From Bin5 sp965261695 (GTDB lineage: Bacteria > Chloroflexota > Anaerolineae > Caldilineales > Caldilineaceae): 64,000 bases of DNA. The notes beneath the pieces were generated by a model. The model saw only the letters and a program-made list of their open reading frames with translations. It did not search any database and was not told the DNA's origin. Within the stretch, counting starts at the first letter, position 1. Each line of letters opens with the position of its first letter. Both the position numbers and the translations under genes were made by a program. Location: contig OZ253474.1 of NCBI GenBank assembly GCA_965261695.1, positions 1,116,001-1,180,000 of the forward strand. The letters are read 5' to 3'. Shown here in pieces: positions 16,834 to 25,954 of this stretch.

Positions 16834-17972
16834 TAGCCTTCTCCTTTGGCGGCGGCGACGGCCATCTGTACGGCTTCGGACAACCTGTTGGCGGAAGGAA
16901 GATTGGAGTCGGCCAGAATCTGTCGGGCCTCGTCCTCGTTCACGCCCACCATGCGCACCACGATCGGGACTTGCACGTGCAGGCTTGTGATCGCCTCAAC
17001 GATCCCATTGGCCACTTCATCGCAGCGGGTAATGCCGCCAAAGATATTGATGAGAACAGCCTTGACGCGCGTGTCGCGCAGAATGATCCGTAGCGCGGCC
17101 AGGACCTTGTCCGCGCCTGCGCCGCCGCCAATGTCGAGGAAATTGGCCGGGTTGCCGCCATAGAGTTTTATAATGTCCATCGTCGCCATGGCCAGCCCGG
17201 CGCCGTTCACCATGCAGCCGATTTCGCCGTCCAGATCGATATAACTGAGACCCGCTTCCCGCGCTTCGGTCTCGGTAGCGCTGTCCTCGTCCGGATCACG
17301 CATGGCCGCCAACTGCGCCTGTCGCGGCAGGGCGCTATCGTCGAGCAGAATTTTGCCGTCCACAGCTTCCAGCCGGTTCTCCCCGTTGATGATCAGCGGG
17401 TTGATTTCGGCCAGGCTGGCGTCACTCTCGACGAAAGCGCGATACAGGCTCTGCGCGATCTTGGTGAAGACCGGTATGTGCTCTCTGGAGAGACCGATAC
17501 CGTAGGCCAACTGCCGGGCCTGGTATCCCTGCATGCCCAGCAGGGGATGAACATGAACCGTGATGATCTTTTCCGGCGTCTGCGCGGCGACCTCTTCGAT
17601 CTCCACGCCGCCCTCGCTGCTTGCCATGATCGCAACTTGGCGGGCGTTGCGGTCCAGAACAGCCCCCAGGTAGATTTCGGCGCGAATGTCGGCGGCTTCG
17701 TCCACCAACACCTTTTGCACCGTCAGCCCCTTGATGTCCATGCTAAGAATTTGGCCGGCCACCTGCTCGGCCTCATCAGGCGTAAGCGCCAGCTTGATGC
17801 CGCCGGCCTTGCCCCGTCCGCCAACCAACACCTGGCTCTTGATGACGACCGGCTTGCCGATCCCTTCAGCGATGGCCTTCGCCTCGGCCGGTGTGGATGC
17901 GATGTCGCCTTTGGGGATGGGCACGCCATACGCGGCCAAAATCCGTTTCGATTGGTATTCGTGTAACTTCAA
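16833..17972 (-). CDS. sucC: Succinyl-CoA synthetase beta subunit
   Basis: 379 residues with the N-terminal MKLHEYQSKRILAAYGVPIPKG, the ATP-grasp region (VIKSQVLVGGRGKAGGIKLA), GEIGCMVNGAGLAMATMDI and ILINIFGGITRCDEVA-type motifs. It forms the nucleotide-binding half of succinyl-CoA synthetase. The start appears to be TTG at 17972, preceded by GAGGAG 8 nt upstream; the nearby ATG is out of frame. First gene of the sucCD pair. Confidence 0.96.
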   Translation of the reverse strand: MKLHEYQSKRILAAYGVPIPKGDIASTPAEAKAIAEGIGKPVVIKSQVLVGGRGKAGGIKLALTPDEAEQVAGQILSMDIKGLTVQKVLVDEAADIRAEIYLGAVLDRNARQVAIMASSEGGVEIEEVAAQTPEKIITVHVHPLLGMQGYQARQLAYGIGLSREHIPVFTKIAQSLYRAFVESDASLAEINPLIINGENRLEAVDGKILLDDSALPRQAQLAAMRDPDEDSATETEAREAGLSYIDLDGEIGCMVNGAGLAMATMDIIKLYGGNPANFLDIGGGAGADKVLAALRIILRDTRVKAVLINIFGGITRCDEVANGIVEAITSLHVQVPIVVRMVGVNEDEARQILADSNLPSANRLSEAVQMAVAAAKGEG

Positions 17973-18087
17973 AACATGACTCCTCGTCAGTCTGAATAGT
18001 GATCTATAAGATCGAGGGTTGGAATATGATCAGTACCACGGCAGCAAACGGACATACGCCTCCTGATCTGGATTGGCACGCTTCGAC

Positions 18088-18993
18088 TCAGCCTTTCAGT
18101 CCTGTCAGGGCGATCCCCCTGATAATCTGACGTTGAAAAATCAGAAATAGGATCAGCAGAGGGATGCTTGCCAGGCTTGCTGCGGTCATGATCTTCTCCC
18201 AGTGGGTCGTGGACTCACCGCGGAAGAAACTCAAGCCGACTGGCAGCGTGTAAAACTCGCGGCTGTTGGCAAGGATCAGCGGCCAGAGGTAGGCGTTCCA
18301 GTTGCCGATGAAGTTGAAAATCGCCAGGGCGGCAATGGCCGGTTTGACCAGCGGCACGGCAATGCGCCACCAGATACCGAATTCGTTCATGCCATCCATT
18401 CGGGCGGCGTCCAGCAACTCATTGGGAACGCCATCGAAGAACTGACGCATAAGAAAGATGCCGGCCGCCGTGATCACACCGGGGAAGGCGATGCCCCAGT
18501 ATTGGGCGTAGCCAATATGCCAACTCCAATTTACGCTCATCGTGTACCAGGGGATGATCAGCATCTCGGTCGGGATCATGAGCGTGCCGAGCATACCGAT
18601 GAAGATGATGTTCTTGCCCGGAAAATCGAACTTGTTGAGCGTATAGCCGACCAGAGTGTCGAAAAAAATGACGCTTGCCGTGCTGATTGTTGCCACAATT
18701 ATGCTGTTGAGATACCAGCGTTCAAAGCTACTGGTATTGAGCACATTGAGGTAGTTTTGCAGCGTCGGATTTTCGGGGAGAATGGAGAAGTCCACCAGTT
18801 CCGGCGCCGGTTTCACGCTGGTCAAAATCATCCAGAAGAACGGCGTAACCATGCAGATCCCGCCGAGAGCAAGCAGGACATAGGCGATAAGAACTGCCCC
18901 GCCGAAGCGGCGCCTTCGCCTTTGCTGGGCAGGCGCGAACTGCTCCGCCATCTGCAACGCGCTGTCGTTGCCTGTCTCTACTGTAGTAGCCAT
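18088..18993 (-). CDS. Carbohydrate ABC transporter permease (MalG type)
   Basis: 301 residues and about six transmembrane segments. The EAA loop region that contacts the ATPase reads ELLDAARMDGMNEFGIWWRIAVPLVKPAIAAL. The C-terminus ALTGLKG is typical of MalG-like permeases. The ATG at 18993 follows TGAGGAGAAG, so a longer reading into the preceding permease is rejected. It lies 26 bp after the MalF-like gene. No ATPase gene is in the cluster, so a shared MsiK/UgpC-type ATPase encoded elsewhere is inferred. Confidence 0.92.
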   Translation of the reverse strand: MATTVETGNDSALQMAEQFAPAQQRRRRRFGGAVLIAYVLLALGGICMVTPFFWMILTSVKPAPELVDFSILPENPTLQNYLNVLNTSSFERWYLNSIIVATISTASVIFFDTLVGYTLNKFDFPGKNIIFIGMLGTLMIPTEMLIIPWYTMSVNWSWHIGYAQYWGIAFPGVITAAGIFLMRQFFDGVPNELLDAARMDGMNEFGIWWRIAVPLVKPAIAALAIFNFIGNWNAYLWPLILANSREFYTLPVGLSFFRGESTTHWEKIMTAASLASIPLLILFLIFQRQIIRGIALTGLKG

Positions 18994-19019
18994 GGGCAGC
19001 TTCTCCTCAGTGCCTTCGC

Positions 19020-19925
19020 CTAATACTCCACCCGCCGCGAAATAAAGCGCAGCTGGATGATCGTAATCAGCAGGATCAGCAGAAACAGAAGCACGGTCAG
19101 CGCGCCGGCATACCCCATCTTGTAGCTCGAAAACCCCTCCCGATATACCTCCAGCACCACGGTCGTCGTACTCTTCAGCGGCCCGCCCGTGCCTTGGGGA
19201 CTCATGTTCTGAACCAGGGCGAATAGCCGCAGGTAGGAGATCGTGCCCAAAACAGTTAGGTAGACGATGATCGGATTGAGAAGAGGAAGGGTGATGCGCC
19301 AGAAGAGTTGCCACGAATTGGCACCGTCGATGCGGGCGGCTTCGTAATACAGGCCGGGAATCTGCTGGATGCCGGCCAGGAAGATAATGACGGCAAAGCC
19401 CAGATTCTGCCACACCGCGACCGCCGTGATCGACGGCAACGCCTGTTTCGGACTCTTGGTGAACGGCTGCGTTGGTAGCCCCACCAGGTCCAGCGCCTGG
19501 TTGAGTAACCCGGTCTCCGGCTGATAGAGCCAGTTCCAGACGAACGCAATGGCCACAGCCGAAGTCACGTATGGCGCGAAATAGGCGACGCGGAACACGG
19601 CGGCAAAACGCCTGATCTGTGCCAGGAGAAGGGCAATGCCCAGTGCCATTACCAGCTGAGACGGCACACCGAACAGGACGTAGCGAACCGTATTGGAAAA
19701 GGCCGCCGTCACCGAACTGCGCGGCTTGCCGGCATCTTGCCAGATCTCCTGATAGTTCTCGATTCCCACCCAGGGGCCGGAGCCTTCGAATACATTCCAG
19801 TCCCGAAAGCTGACATTAAAGGCCAGGATGGTCGGGTACCAGCGGATGACGACAAAAAAGACGAGGGCCACGCTCATAAAGAGGTAAGCCCAGATGATCT
19901 GCCGCTGGTGGAGGGTCAGGCGCAT
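19020..19925 (-). CDS. Carbohydrate ABC transporter permease (MalF type)
   Basis: 301 residues with six predicted membrane segments. The EAA motif is YEAARIDGANSWQLFWRITLPLLNPIIVYL, and the N-terminal helix is YLFMSVALVFFVVIRWYPTILAFNVSF. It pairs with the downstream MalG-type permease to form the membrane pore of a sugar importer. It stands about 90 bp downstream of the interrupted binding-protein gene, so polar effects of the insertion on its expression are possible. Confidence 0.92.
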   Translation of the reverse strand: MRLTLHQRQIIWAYLFMSVALVFFVVIRWYPTILAFNVSFRDWNVFEGSGPWVGIENYQEIWQDAGKPRSSVTAAFSNTVRYVLFGVPSQLVMALGIALLLAQIRRFAAVFRVAYFAPYVTSAVAIAFVWNWLYQPETGLLNQALDLVGLPTQPFTKSPKQALPSITAVAVWQNLGFAVIIFLAGIQQIPGLYYEAARIDGANSWQLFWRITLPLLNPIIVYLTVLGTISYLRLFALVQNMSPQGTGGPLKSTTTVVLEVYREGFSSYKMGYAGALTVLLFLLILLITIIQLRFISRRVEY

Positions 19926-20016
19926 AGAGTTCTTCCATCCTCAAGAACAGGGAAAACGGAGGCGAGAGCCGCGCGGTTGGTCTGCGTTTCCTCGCCTCCG
20001 GCCAATCTTACTTCGT

Positions 20017-20841
20017 CTAGCGGCTCGACCAGAAGTCGTCCAGGACCTCCTGGTCCGTTTCCGCGGCGATCTGCAGAGCCGTGGCTGGATCTTCGTCGGT
20101 CAGAATGACCATGTCAAAGGCGTCGATGATGGCCTGCCGTTGCTGGCTCTCATCGGCGAAGAAGGTGGCGTAGGCGTATTCCAGACCGGCCGCGAATGCG
20201 CCCAGTTTCTCATCGACCAGCAGTTCCGGATTGCTGCCGGCTTCGAGTTGGGCCGGCAGTTCGCCAACGATCCCGACCCACAGCGCGCCAGCTTCCGGGC
20301 TGGTGATGTGCTGAAGGAACTTGACAGATGCCTCGAAGCGCGCCGGGTCCGCAGCAGCCTTTTTCGTGAGGCCGTGGGTCCAATAGGAGCCGAAGGTGCT
20401 CTTGACGCCGTTGTGCTCCGGCAACTCGGTGACGCCGAAGTTCATATCAGGACTGTTGTTGGCAAGCGTGCCCAGGCGGAAGGAGCCGTCCACATGGAAG
20501 CAGACATGGCCGCCGACAAAGGCGTTGGTACTGCCGTCAAACAGATCCCGATCACCGGTCGCCAGTTCGGTGTGAAAGGCAAGCAGATAGTTCCAGGCCT
20601 GCAAACCGGCCTCGTCGTTGTAAAGGACCTCGCTCGTATCGTCGTTGTAGGGCACGCCGCCGAACTGGCGCACCAGCACCTCGCGGAACCAGTGATGGTC
20701 TTGGGCGGACGGATCAGCGACGAACCCCTCTACCACGAGATTGCCGTCGTCATCCCGCTGGGTGCATTGTACCGCCTGATCGCGCAATGCGTCCAAGGTG
20801 GTGGGTGGGCTGTTGGGGTCGAGGCCGGCGGCCTCCATTAA
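20017..20841 (-). pseudogene. Sugar ABC transporter substrate-binding protein, C-terminal part (IS-interrupted)
   Basis: Carries the C-terminal ~275 residues of a family 1 extracellular solute-binding protein (EAAGLDPNSPPTTLDAL, FVGGHVCFHVDGSFRLGTL, FLQHITSPEAGALWVGIVGELPA). Its N-terminal half is at 22219-22740 on the other side of an IS. Removing the IS and one TAA target copy rejoins the frame as FYNKDL-MEAAGLDPN and gives a 447-residue protein. In the sequenced molecule it lacks its own signal peptide and is not expected to work. Confidence 0.9.
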
Positions 20842-22218
20842 GTAACTGTCCGCAAACAACGTAGCGGTTTGGTTGAGATTCAAGATATCGATGTTGGTGC
20901 AATCATATAGTTCCAAGTTGGACAGATAGGTCGCCGTGTCAGTTGGATTGTTTGGCGTTGCTCTTTGGAGACCTTGCGGCCCTTCTGAAAAGCTCGGTCA
21001 ACGAGAAAGGCATTGACGGTCAAGCCGGTCGTGGTGGTTGTGCTGCGGATGTAGTTGCGCATTGTGGCAAAAGAGCGCAAAGGTTTGCCGGCCCAGTTGC
21101 GCGTTATCTGACTGAAGAGACGATACTCGATCGGATTATACTTGGATGCGCCGGTCGGATAATGGCAGACCAGAACCGAGATGCCGAAGCGGTCCGCGCA
21201 TTGGCGCTGCAATTCAGCTTTCCAGAGCCAGGAACGGCAGTTGTTGCTGCCGCCCGCATCACAGAGGATCAAGAGCTTGTCCTCGTGCGGAAAGCGGGGG
21301 CGCGCCGGGTCGGCCCACCACTGTGCGATGGCATGGGCGGCAAATTCGGGCGTATCATAGGAGTTGCCCAGATAGACATAGCCTTGGTTATGGAGGATGT
21401 CATAGATGCCATACGGCACGGCCCGACCCAGCGCATCGCCAGGGAAATCATGCAGATTGACTTGCTCCGGCGCCTGACGCCAAGTGCGACCTTGGTTGGC
21501 GAAGTTGCCGATCAGTTCCTTGTTCTTGGTATCGACACTGATGACAGGATAGCCTGCGCGCAGGAACTGTTGTCGCACACGACGAATGTAGTCAAACTGG
21601 CGGTTGCGGTCGGGATGCACTGCGCCCGTCAAGCTCTTGCGGTTGGCGACCAAGCCAAAGCCCAGCTTGCGCAGCAGCCGACCGACTGTGGTGCGACCGA
21701 TCCTGTATGCCTGTGCGCGCAGCCGAGATGCAATCGTGCGCAAGCTTAGTTTCACCCATTTCTGTTCATCTGTCGCTGAACCAGCGATGTCGTCGTTGAC
21801 GATTTCCTTGATTCTGTCTTCTATAGCTGGACTTTTTTTTCCAGCGCTGGCCGCCCACCGCCCGGCTTGCGCACCCGGTCGGTTGGGCGTCCGGCCAAGT
21901 CGTCGTTTAACTCGCGCCGACCTCGCCGAATCGTGTTGACGTTCATACCGGTAATCTGCGCCAGCCGTTCGCTGCCGCCATGCCCGATGCGTTCGGCTTC
22001 CAACGCTACGTACCAGCGTCGATGCTGTTCGTTGAGCCGACTCAGCAAAACATTCATGCGATGGTGGTCCTCTTTGTCTGCATGGGGCTGCGGCGACTGA
22101 CATATCTCACACTGACATTGATGGATCGGTCTCTGGCTCATCTCTTTGACTCCTTGTTTGTTCCTGTTCGTGGAGCCATTTTACGCCAAACACCGCTAAT
22201 TTGTTAACGGACAGTTAC
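20842..22218 (-). mobile_element. ISAzo13-type insertion sequence, complete, 1377 bp
   Basis: Ends carry inverted repeats GTAACTGTCCGCAAACAA (20842-20859) and the complement of 22201-22218, matching at 16 of 18 positions. The element is bordered by a 3-bp direct repeat TAA (20839-20841 and 22219-22221), as expected for a target duplication. The single transposase gene fills the element. Near-perfect ends and restoration of the host frame on removal indicate recent insertion. Confidence 0.9.
20880..22141 (-). CDS. ISAzo13-family DDE transposase (two frames joined by -1 frameshift)
   Basis: The first frame (22141 to a stop at 21821) encodes an N-terminal helix-turn-helix region (RRWYVALEAERIGHGGSERLAQITGMN). 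The second frame carries the catalytic domain with D in VISVDTKNKEL, D in LILCDAGGSNN and E in YNPIEYRLFSQ. The frames overlap at eight A residues (minus strand; 21833-21840). Moving -1 on GAA AAA AAA G joins PALEKK to KSPAIEDR without losing conserved residues. Programmed frameshifting at A-runs is known in IS elements; a sequencing error is the alternative. Confidence 0.85.
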
Positions 22219-22740
22219 TAAGTCTTTATTGTAGAAAAGGGCCAGCGCGCGCACAGCGGTGGGCAGCGAGTAGAGGGTCCCCTCCACATAGCTGGCCTGC
22301 ACCATCGGGCTGAACTGCTCGTCGACCATAGACGGCGGGAAGGCGTCCTCCGGCAGGGGCACAAGATAGCCGGCATCGATCCAGGCCGACTGCCAGCCGT
22401 AGAAGAGCGTGGCGACATCCGGGCCAACACCGGCGGGAACGCTGGCCGCGATCTTGTCGCGGAACTCGGCGTAGGGGATGTCGGCGTTGTGGATGACCTT
22501 AATGTTCGGGTTTGCTTCCTCGAAATCGGCGATCAGCTGATCCATCGCCTCGACTCTGGCGGCAAAGTTATACTGCCAGTATTCGATCTCGATGACCTCT
22601 TCTTCGGCGGGGGCCGCCTCTTCAGATACGGTTTCCGACGCAGATTCTGCGGCTGGCGCGGCCGGCGCGGGGCAGGCGGCCAGGAGCAGGACGCTCGCCA
22701 GAAGAGCGCTTAACAGTGCAATCAGTTTGGAGCGTTTCAT
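22219..22740 (-). pseudogene. Sugar ABC transporter substrate-binding protein, N-terminal part (IS-interrupted)
   Basis: The N-terminal ~174 residues: a lipoprotein signal (KRSKLIALLSALLASVLLLAAC, lipobox LAAC), an Ala/Glu-rich spacer, then IEIEYWQYNFAARVEAMDQLIADFEEANPNIKV, typical of family 1 solute-binding lipoproteins. The ATG at 22740 has AGGAGGAAC upstream. The frame runs into the IS just after FYNKDL and stops. Produced alone it would be a truncated, probably inactive lipoprotein. Sugar specificity cannot be read from sequence. Confidence 0.88.
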
Positions 22741-22829
22741 TGGACGGTTCCTCCTGATAGTGAACAAAATGGAATCGATTAGGGCCGGTTCACACGGACA
22801 TGAACCTGCCAAAACACAGAACACGTTGT

Positions 22830-22952
22830 TGAATGCGCTACCACTTCACTATATGAGCGCGGGTTGGAGCTGAATGCGCTACCGCTTCGCTACATGAGCG
22901 CGGGTTCGGGGTGAATGCGCTACCGCTTCGCTATATTGGCGCAGGAAGGAAA
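22830..22952. repeat. Three 41-bp tandem repeats upstream of the ABC operon
   Basis: Units begin TGAATGCGCTACC at 22830, 22871 and 22912, giving an exact 41-bp period. Each contains GCGCTACC-GCTTCGCTA and, in the first two, ATGAGCGC, so GCGCT/AGCGC arms could pair. They lie between the amidohydrolase gene and the binding-protein gene, 90-210 bp upstream of the latter's start. A cluster of operator sites or a repeated extragenic palindrome are both possible. Confidence 0.75.
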
Positions 22953-23003
22953 GAGCGCCCCATGTTGCATGTGTTCGTGAACCCTGTTGCTCCGGCCTGG
23001 GGT

Positions 23004-23960
23004 TCATCGTTCGATCTTGAGCAGACGGGCGGCATTGTCGGCGAATATCAATTGAATGTCCTGTGCCGGCATATTCAGGTCCAGACAGTCGCGCATCTGA
23101 TCTTGCAGATATTCCAGGACAAAGCCGCGGGGGAACCAACTGCTGTCGCTGCCAAAAATGATGCGGCTGGGGCCGATCGTCTCGTAGTATTTTCGGAAGA
23201 GGTACTTGACCGATACGTCGCCGGGCACCCAGCGGATCCACTGGTTGCTGCCGCTGGTGTCAACGCAGACATTGGGGCAGACCCAACAAAGTTGCAAAGT
23301 TTCCCGTTCCCAGGCACAGCCGAAATGGGGGATTACAAATGTTACTTCCGGGAAGGCCTTGGCGATGTTGTGCAGTTTGAACGGGCTGATGTTTTCATGC
23401 CAAGCGATGCCGCCCGCGCTCCCCTGAATGCCGAAATGGATGAGCACGGGGATATCCAACTCGGCGCATTTCTCCCAGACCGGCCAGATCGACTCATCCT
23501 CGATCGGCTCTTCGATCATCGGCGCAAGCAGTTTATAGCCCCGCAGCCCAAGTTCGGTTACGGCGCGCTCTAACTGCGCGACCGCATCCGGCTCAAAGGG
23601 GCTGTGATGGGCGAAACCGATGAATTTGTCTGGATACCAGCTCACGATTTCCGCCAGATGATCATTGCCGCCGCCAGTGACGAAGCCGACGGCGCGCACG
23701 CCGTTATCGTCCAGCTCCGCGGCCCAGCGGCGGGCCTGTTCTCTATCCCCCGGGTGGTCGTCCGGCGATTCCGGCGTCGGGAATCCCCACATCTTCCGCC
23801 AGTGCTCGCCGTAGGGGCGGCTCATCTCCTGCACTTTGCGCGCCCGTTCCTCGCCCACCTTGTCGATGTATTTCTGAATTGTGTTTCCCATATTCGGGAA
23901 CCACGGCTTTTGCGTGGGGAAGTGTACGTGAAAATCGACGATCTCAAAGCCCTGATACAT
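23004..23960 (-). CDS. Amidohydrolase-2 family metal-dependent hydrolase
   Basis: 318 residues of the TIM-barrel amidohydrolase superfamily (PF04909 type). The N-terminal metal site is DFHVHFP, later ligands are H in LIHFG and VIPHFGCAWE, and the catalytic Asp lies in RIIFGSDSSWFPRG. Family members act on decarboxylations or ring/lactone hydrolysis; the substrate here is unknown. The ATG at 23960 follows AAGGAG at good spacing, preferred over GTG at 23966. It precedes the ABC importer and follows the BadF-type kinase on the same strand, suggesting a role in catabolism of the imported compound. Confidence 0.82.
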   Translation of the reverse strand: MYQGFEIVDFHVHFPTQKPWFPNMGNTIQKYIDKVGEERARKVQEMSRPYGEHWRKMWGFPTPESPDDHPGDREQARRWAAELDDNGVRAVGFVTGGGNDHLAEIVSWYPDKFIGFAHHSPFEPDAVAQLERAVTELGLRGYKLLAPMIEEPIEDESIWPVWEKCAELDIPVLIHFGIQGSAGGIAWHENISPFKLHNIAKAFPEVTFVIPHFGCAWERETLQLCWVCPNVCVDTSGSNQWIRWVPGDVSVKYLFRKYYETIGPSRIIFGSDSSWFPRGFVLEYLQDQMRDCLDLNMPAQDIQLIFADNAARLLKIER

Positions 23961-24026
23961 TTTCACTCCTTGCGGCGAGGCGCACGCGCAGTGCAGAGCA
24001 AGCCATTCCAGGCGCGCGCCGGTCGT

Positions 24027-25010
24027 TCAGGTGGTAGGCGGCTGTCCTCGTGTTTGCAGCGCATCCCGGGGCATGAGCGCCGGCTTGCGGGCCAGCAATG
24101 ATGCCCCGTGCGCTGGCTCTCCCTGGGCGGGAACGATCCGGCAGCCGGGCAGCTGCGCGCTGAGCGTAGCGCGAAACGCCTGTCGCAGGTGGGACGAGTT
24201 TGCCAGGACAGTGCCGGCTGTGGCAACCCGGGAGGCGGTCAGCTGTCCGACCTTGCGCAAAACCGAGACGGCTGTATCGGCCAGGGCTGCGCCGGCTTCA
24301 TTCAGGATCGATAGCGCAACCGTATCACCGCTGTCAGCCGCCTGCGCGACGAATGGCGCGAACGATCGCAACTGAAAGTGGGCGTGGGAGATACTCGTGT
24401 CGAGGTCGGCGAGCCAGCCGATCCATTCCTGGGGAGAGCGCCCGGCGATGGCGCGAAAATGCTCTGCCAGACAAGTGCCCGGACCGCGTCCGTCCAACGC
24501 TGCCAAAGCTGCCCGCAGGCCGCTGCGCCCAATATCGTAGCCGCTGCCGGCGTCACCGAGCCAGTGGCCCAGGCCGTCCGCACGCGCCGAGCGGCGATTG
24601 GCGCCCACCGCAAACGCAACTGCCCCGCTGCCGGCGGCGACAAGCGCGCCAGGCCCGCCATGAAAGGCGCCTGCCCAAGCCACAACCGAATCGTTCACCG
24701 ACTGCCACGGGCACACCAGTCCACAGCCCACCAACACCGATGTCAGGATATGATGTACGTTCCCAGTGTCGGACGGCCCGTCAAACCCGGCCATGCCGGC
24801 GCAGGCGGCCTGCACGTCGGCTGGCGCGGCCGCCGAATCAGCCAGGGCCCGTGAAATCGCCGCGCACATGTTGGCGCCGGCCTCTTCAATACCGACGATA
24901 TGATAGTTGGAGGGACCACCCTGCTCTTCCCCCACCAGACGGCCAGTCCGGTCCGACAGCACAATATGGGTCTTGGTTGCACCGGCGTCGATTCCAAGAA
25001 AATAGGCCAC
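24027..25010 (-). CDS. BadF/BcrA-family sugar kinase (N-acetylglucosamine kinase-like)
   Basis: About 327 residues of the actin-like ATPase fold. The phosphate-1 motif is FLGIDAGATKTHIVLSD, followed by VAAGSGAVAFAVGANRR and GLGHWLGDAGSGYDIGRSGLRAALAALDGRGP, the pattern of eukaryotic-type N-acetylglucosamine kinases and related BadF proteins. It likely phosphorylates a sugar or amino sugar brought in by the adjacent importer (inference). The chosen start is GTG at 25010 (VAYFLGIDAG); a TTG at 25037 would add nine residues. It is divergent from hisB. Confidence 0.8.
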   Translation of the reverse strand: MAYFLGIDAGATKTHIVLSDRTGRLVGEEQGGPSNYHIVGIEEAGANMCAAISRALADSAAAPADVQAACAGMAGFDGPSDTGNVHHILTSVLVGCGLVCPWQSVNDSVVAWAGAFHGGPGALVAAGSGAVAFAVGANRRSARADGLGHWLGDAGSGYDIGRSGLRAALAALDGRGPGTCLAEHFRAIAGRSPQEWIGWLADLDTSISHAHFQLRSFAPFVAQAADSGDTVALSILNEAGAALADTAVSVLRKVGQLTASRVATAGTVLANSSHLRQAFRATLSAQLPGCRIVPAQGEPAHGASLLARKPALMPRDALQTRGQPPTT

Positions 25011-25265
25011 AGGGAGATTGTAGCCCGAATGCCGCAATTGTCAAACGCTGGGGGGTGATACCTACGGAAGGCGCGGCAAAGTTTGCCCGCCTGCACAATC
25101 GATGGGACAATTGGCGCAGCGCGGTCGGCCCCTGTCTTCAACAAAGGGAACGGCGAGCTTCTGCTCTTCAGGCATCGACGGATACGGCCCAGATGACGCG
25201 CAGTTGGAGATGGCGATCTGTCCGTAGCCGGGCAGATTTACAAACAAGGCGAGACCGGGTTCCTT

Positions 25266-25856
25266 ATGCGACAGGCCAGAATCGAACGAACGACACAAGA
25301 GACGCAGGTCGTCCTCGAGTTGGCGCTGGATGGCAGCGGCGCCGCCGAGGTAGACACAGGCATCGGCTTCCTTGATCACATGCTGACGCTCCTGGCCGGG
25401 CATGGCCTCTTCGATCTCAAGGCTCAGGCGCGCGGCGATCTCCAAATTGACGAACATCACACAGCCGAAGATGTTTGCATCTGCCTGGGGCGGGCCTTCG
25501 AACAGGCGCTGGGGGACCGCCGTGGCATTGTGCGCACCGCCCATGCTTACGTGCCGATGGACGAGACTTTGGCGCGGGTGGTCGTCGATCTCAGCGGCCG
25601 GCCCTACTGCGTCTTTGACGCCGAATTCGCCACGCCGAGATTGGGTCAACTCAGCACCGATCTCCTCTTCCATCTTTTCGAAAGCATCGCCATCCACGGG
25701 CGGATGAACCTGCACGCCGCCATCCTCTACGGGCGCAACGATCACCACAAGGCCGAAGGGTTGTTCAAGGCCCTGGCGCGTGCCCTCGACGCAGCCACGC
25801 GGCTCGATGACAGACGCAAAGGCGTTCCCAGCACCAAGGGGACGCTGATTGCGTGA
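25266..25856 (+). CDS. hisB: Imidazoleglycerol-phosphate dehydratase
   Basis: 196 residues, the usual length of monofunctional HisB. It has the duplicated metal-binding motifs DEHHTAEDV and NDHHKAEGLFKA, FLDHMLTLLAGHGLFDL near residue 36, and the Glu in RRGIVRTAHAYVPMDE. It dehydrates imidazole-glycerol phosphate in histidine synthesis, a manganese-dependent step. It sits ~17 kb from hisE/F/A/H in this window, so the his genes are split. The end overlaps upstream codons of the next gene's frame. Confidence 0.95.
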   Translation: MRQARIERTTQETQVVLELALDGSGAAEVDTGIGFLDHMLTLLAGHGLFDLKAQARGDLQIDEHHTAEDVCICLGRAFEQALGDRRGIVRTAHAYVPMDETLARVVVDLSGRPYCVFDAEFATPRLGQLSTDLLFHLFESIAIHGRMNLHAAILYGRNDHHKAEGLFKALARALDAATRLDDRRKGVPSTKGTLIA

Positions 25857-25954
25857 ACCCGGCCAAGAGCGGTCTGCCCAAAAGTGACCGGGACACGCAC
25901 GCTCCCCGCCGCAAACTGCCCTATCCAATACTCTCAAATGCAAAGGCGCATTCT

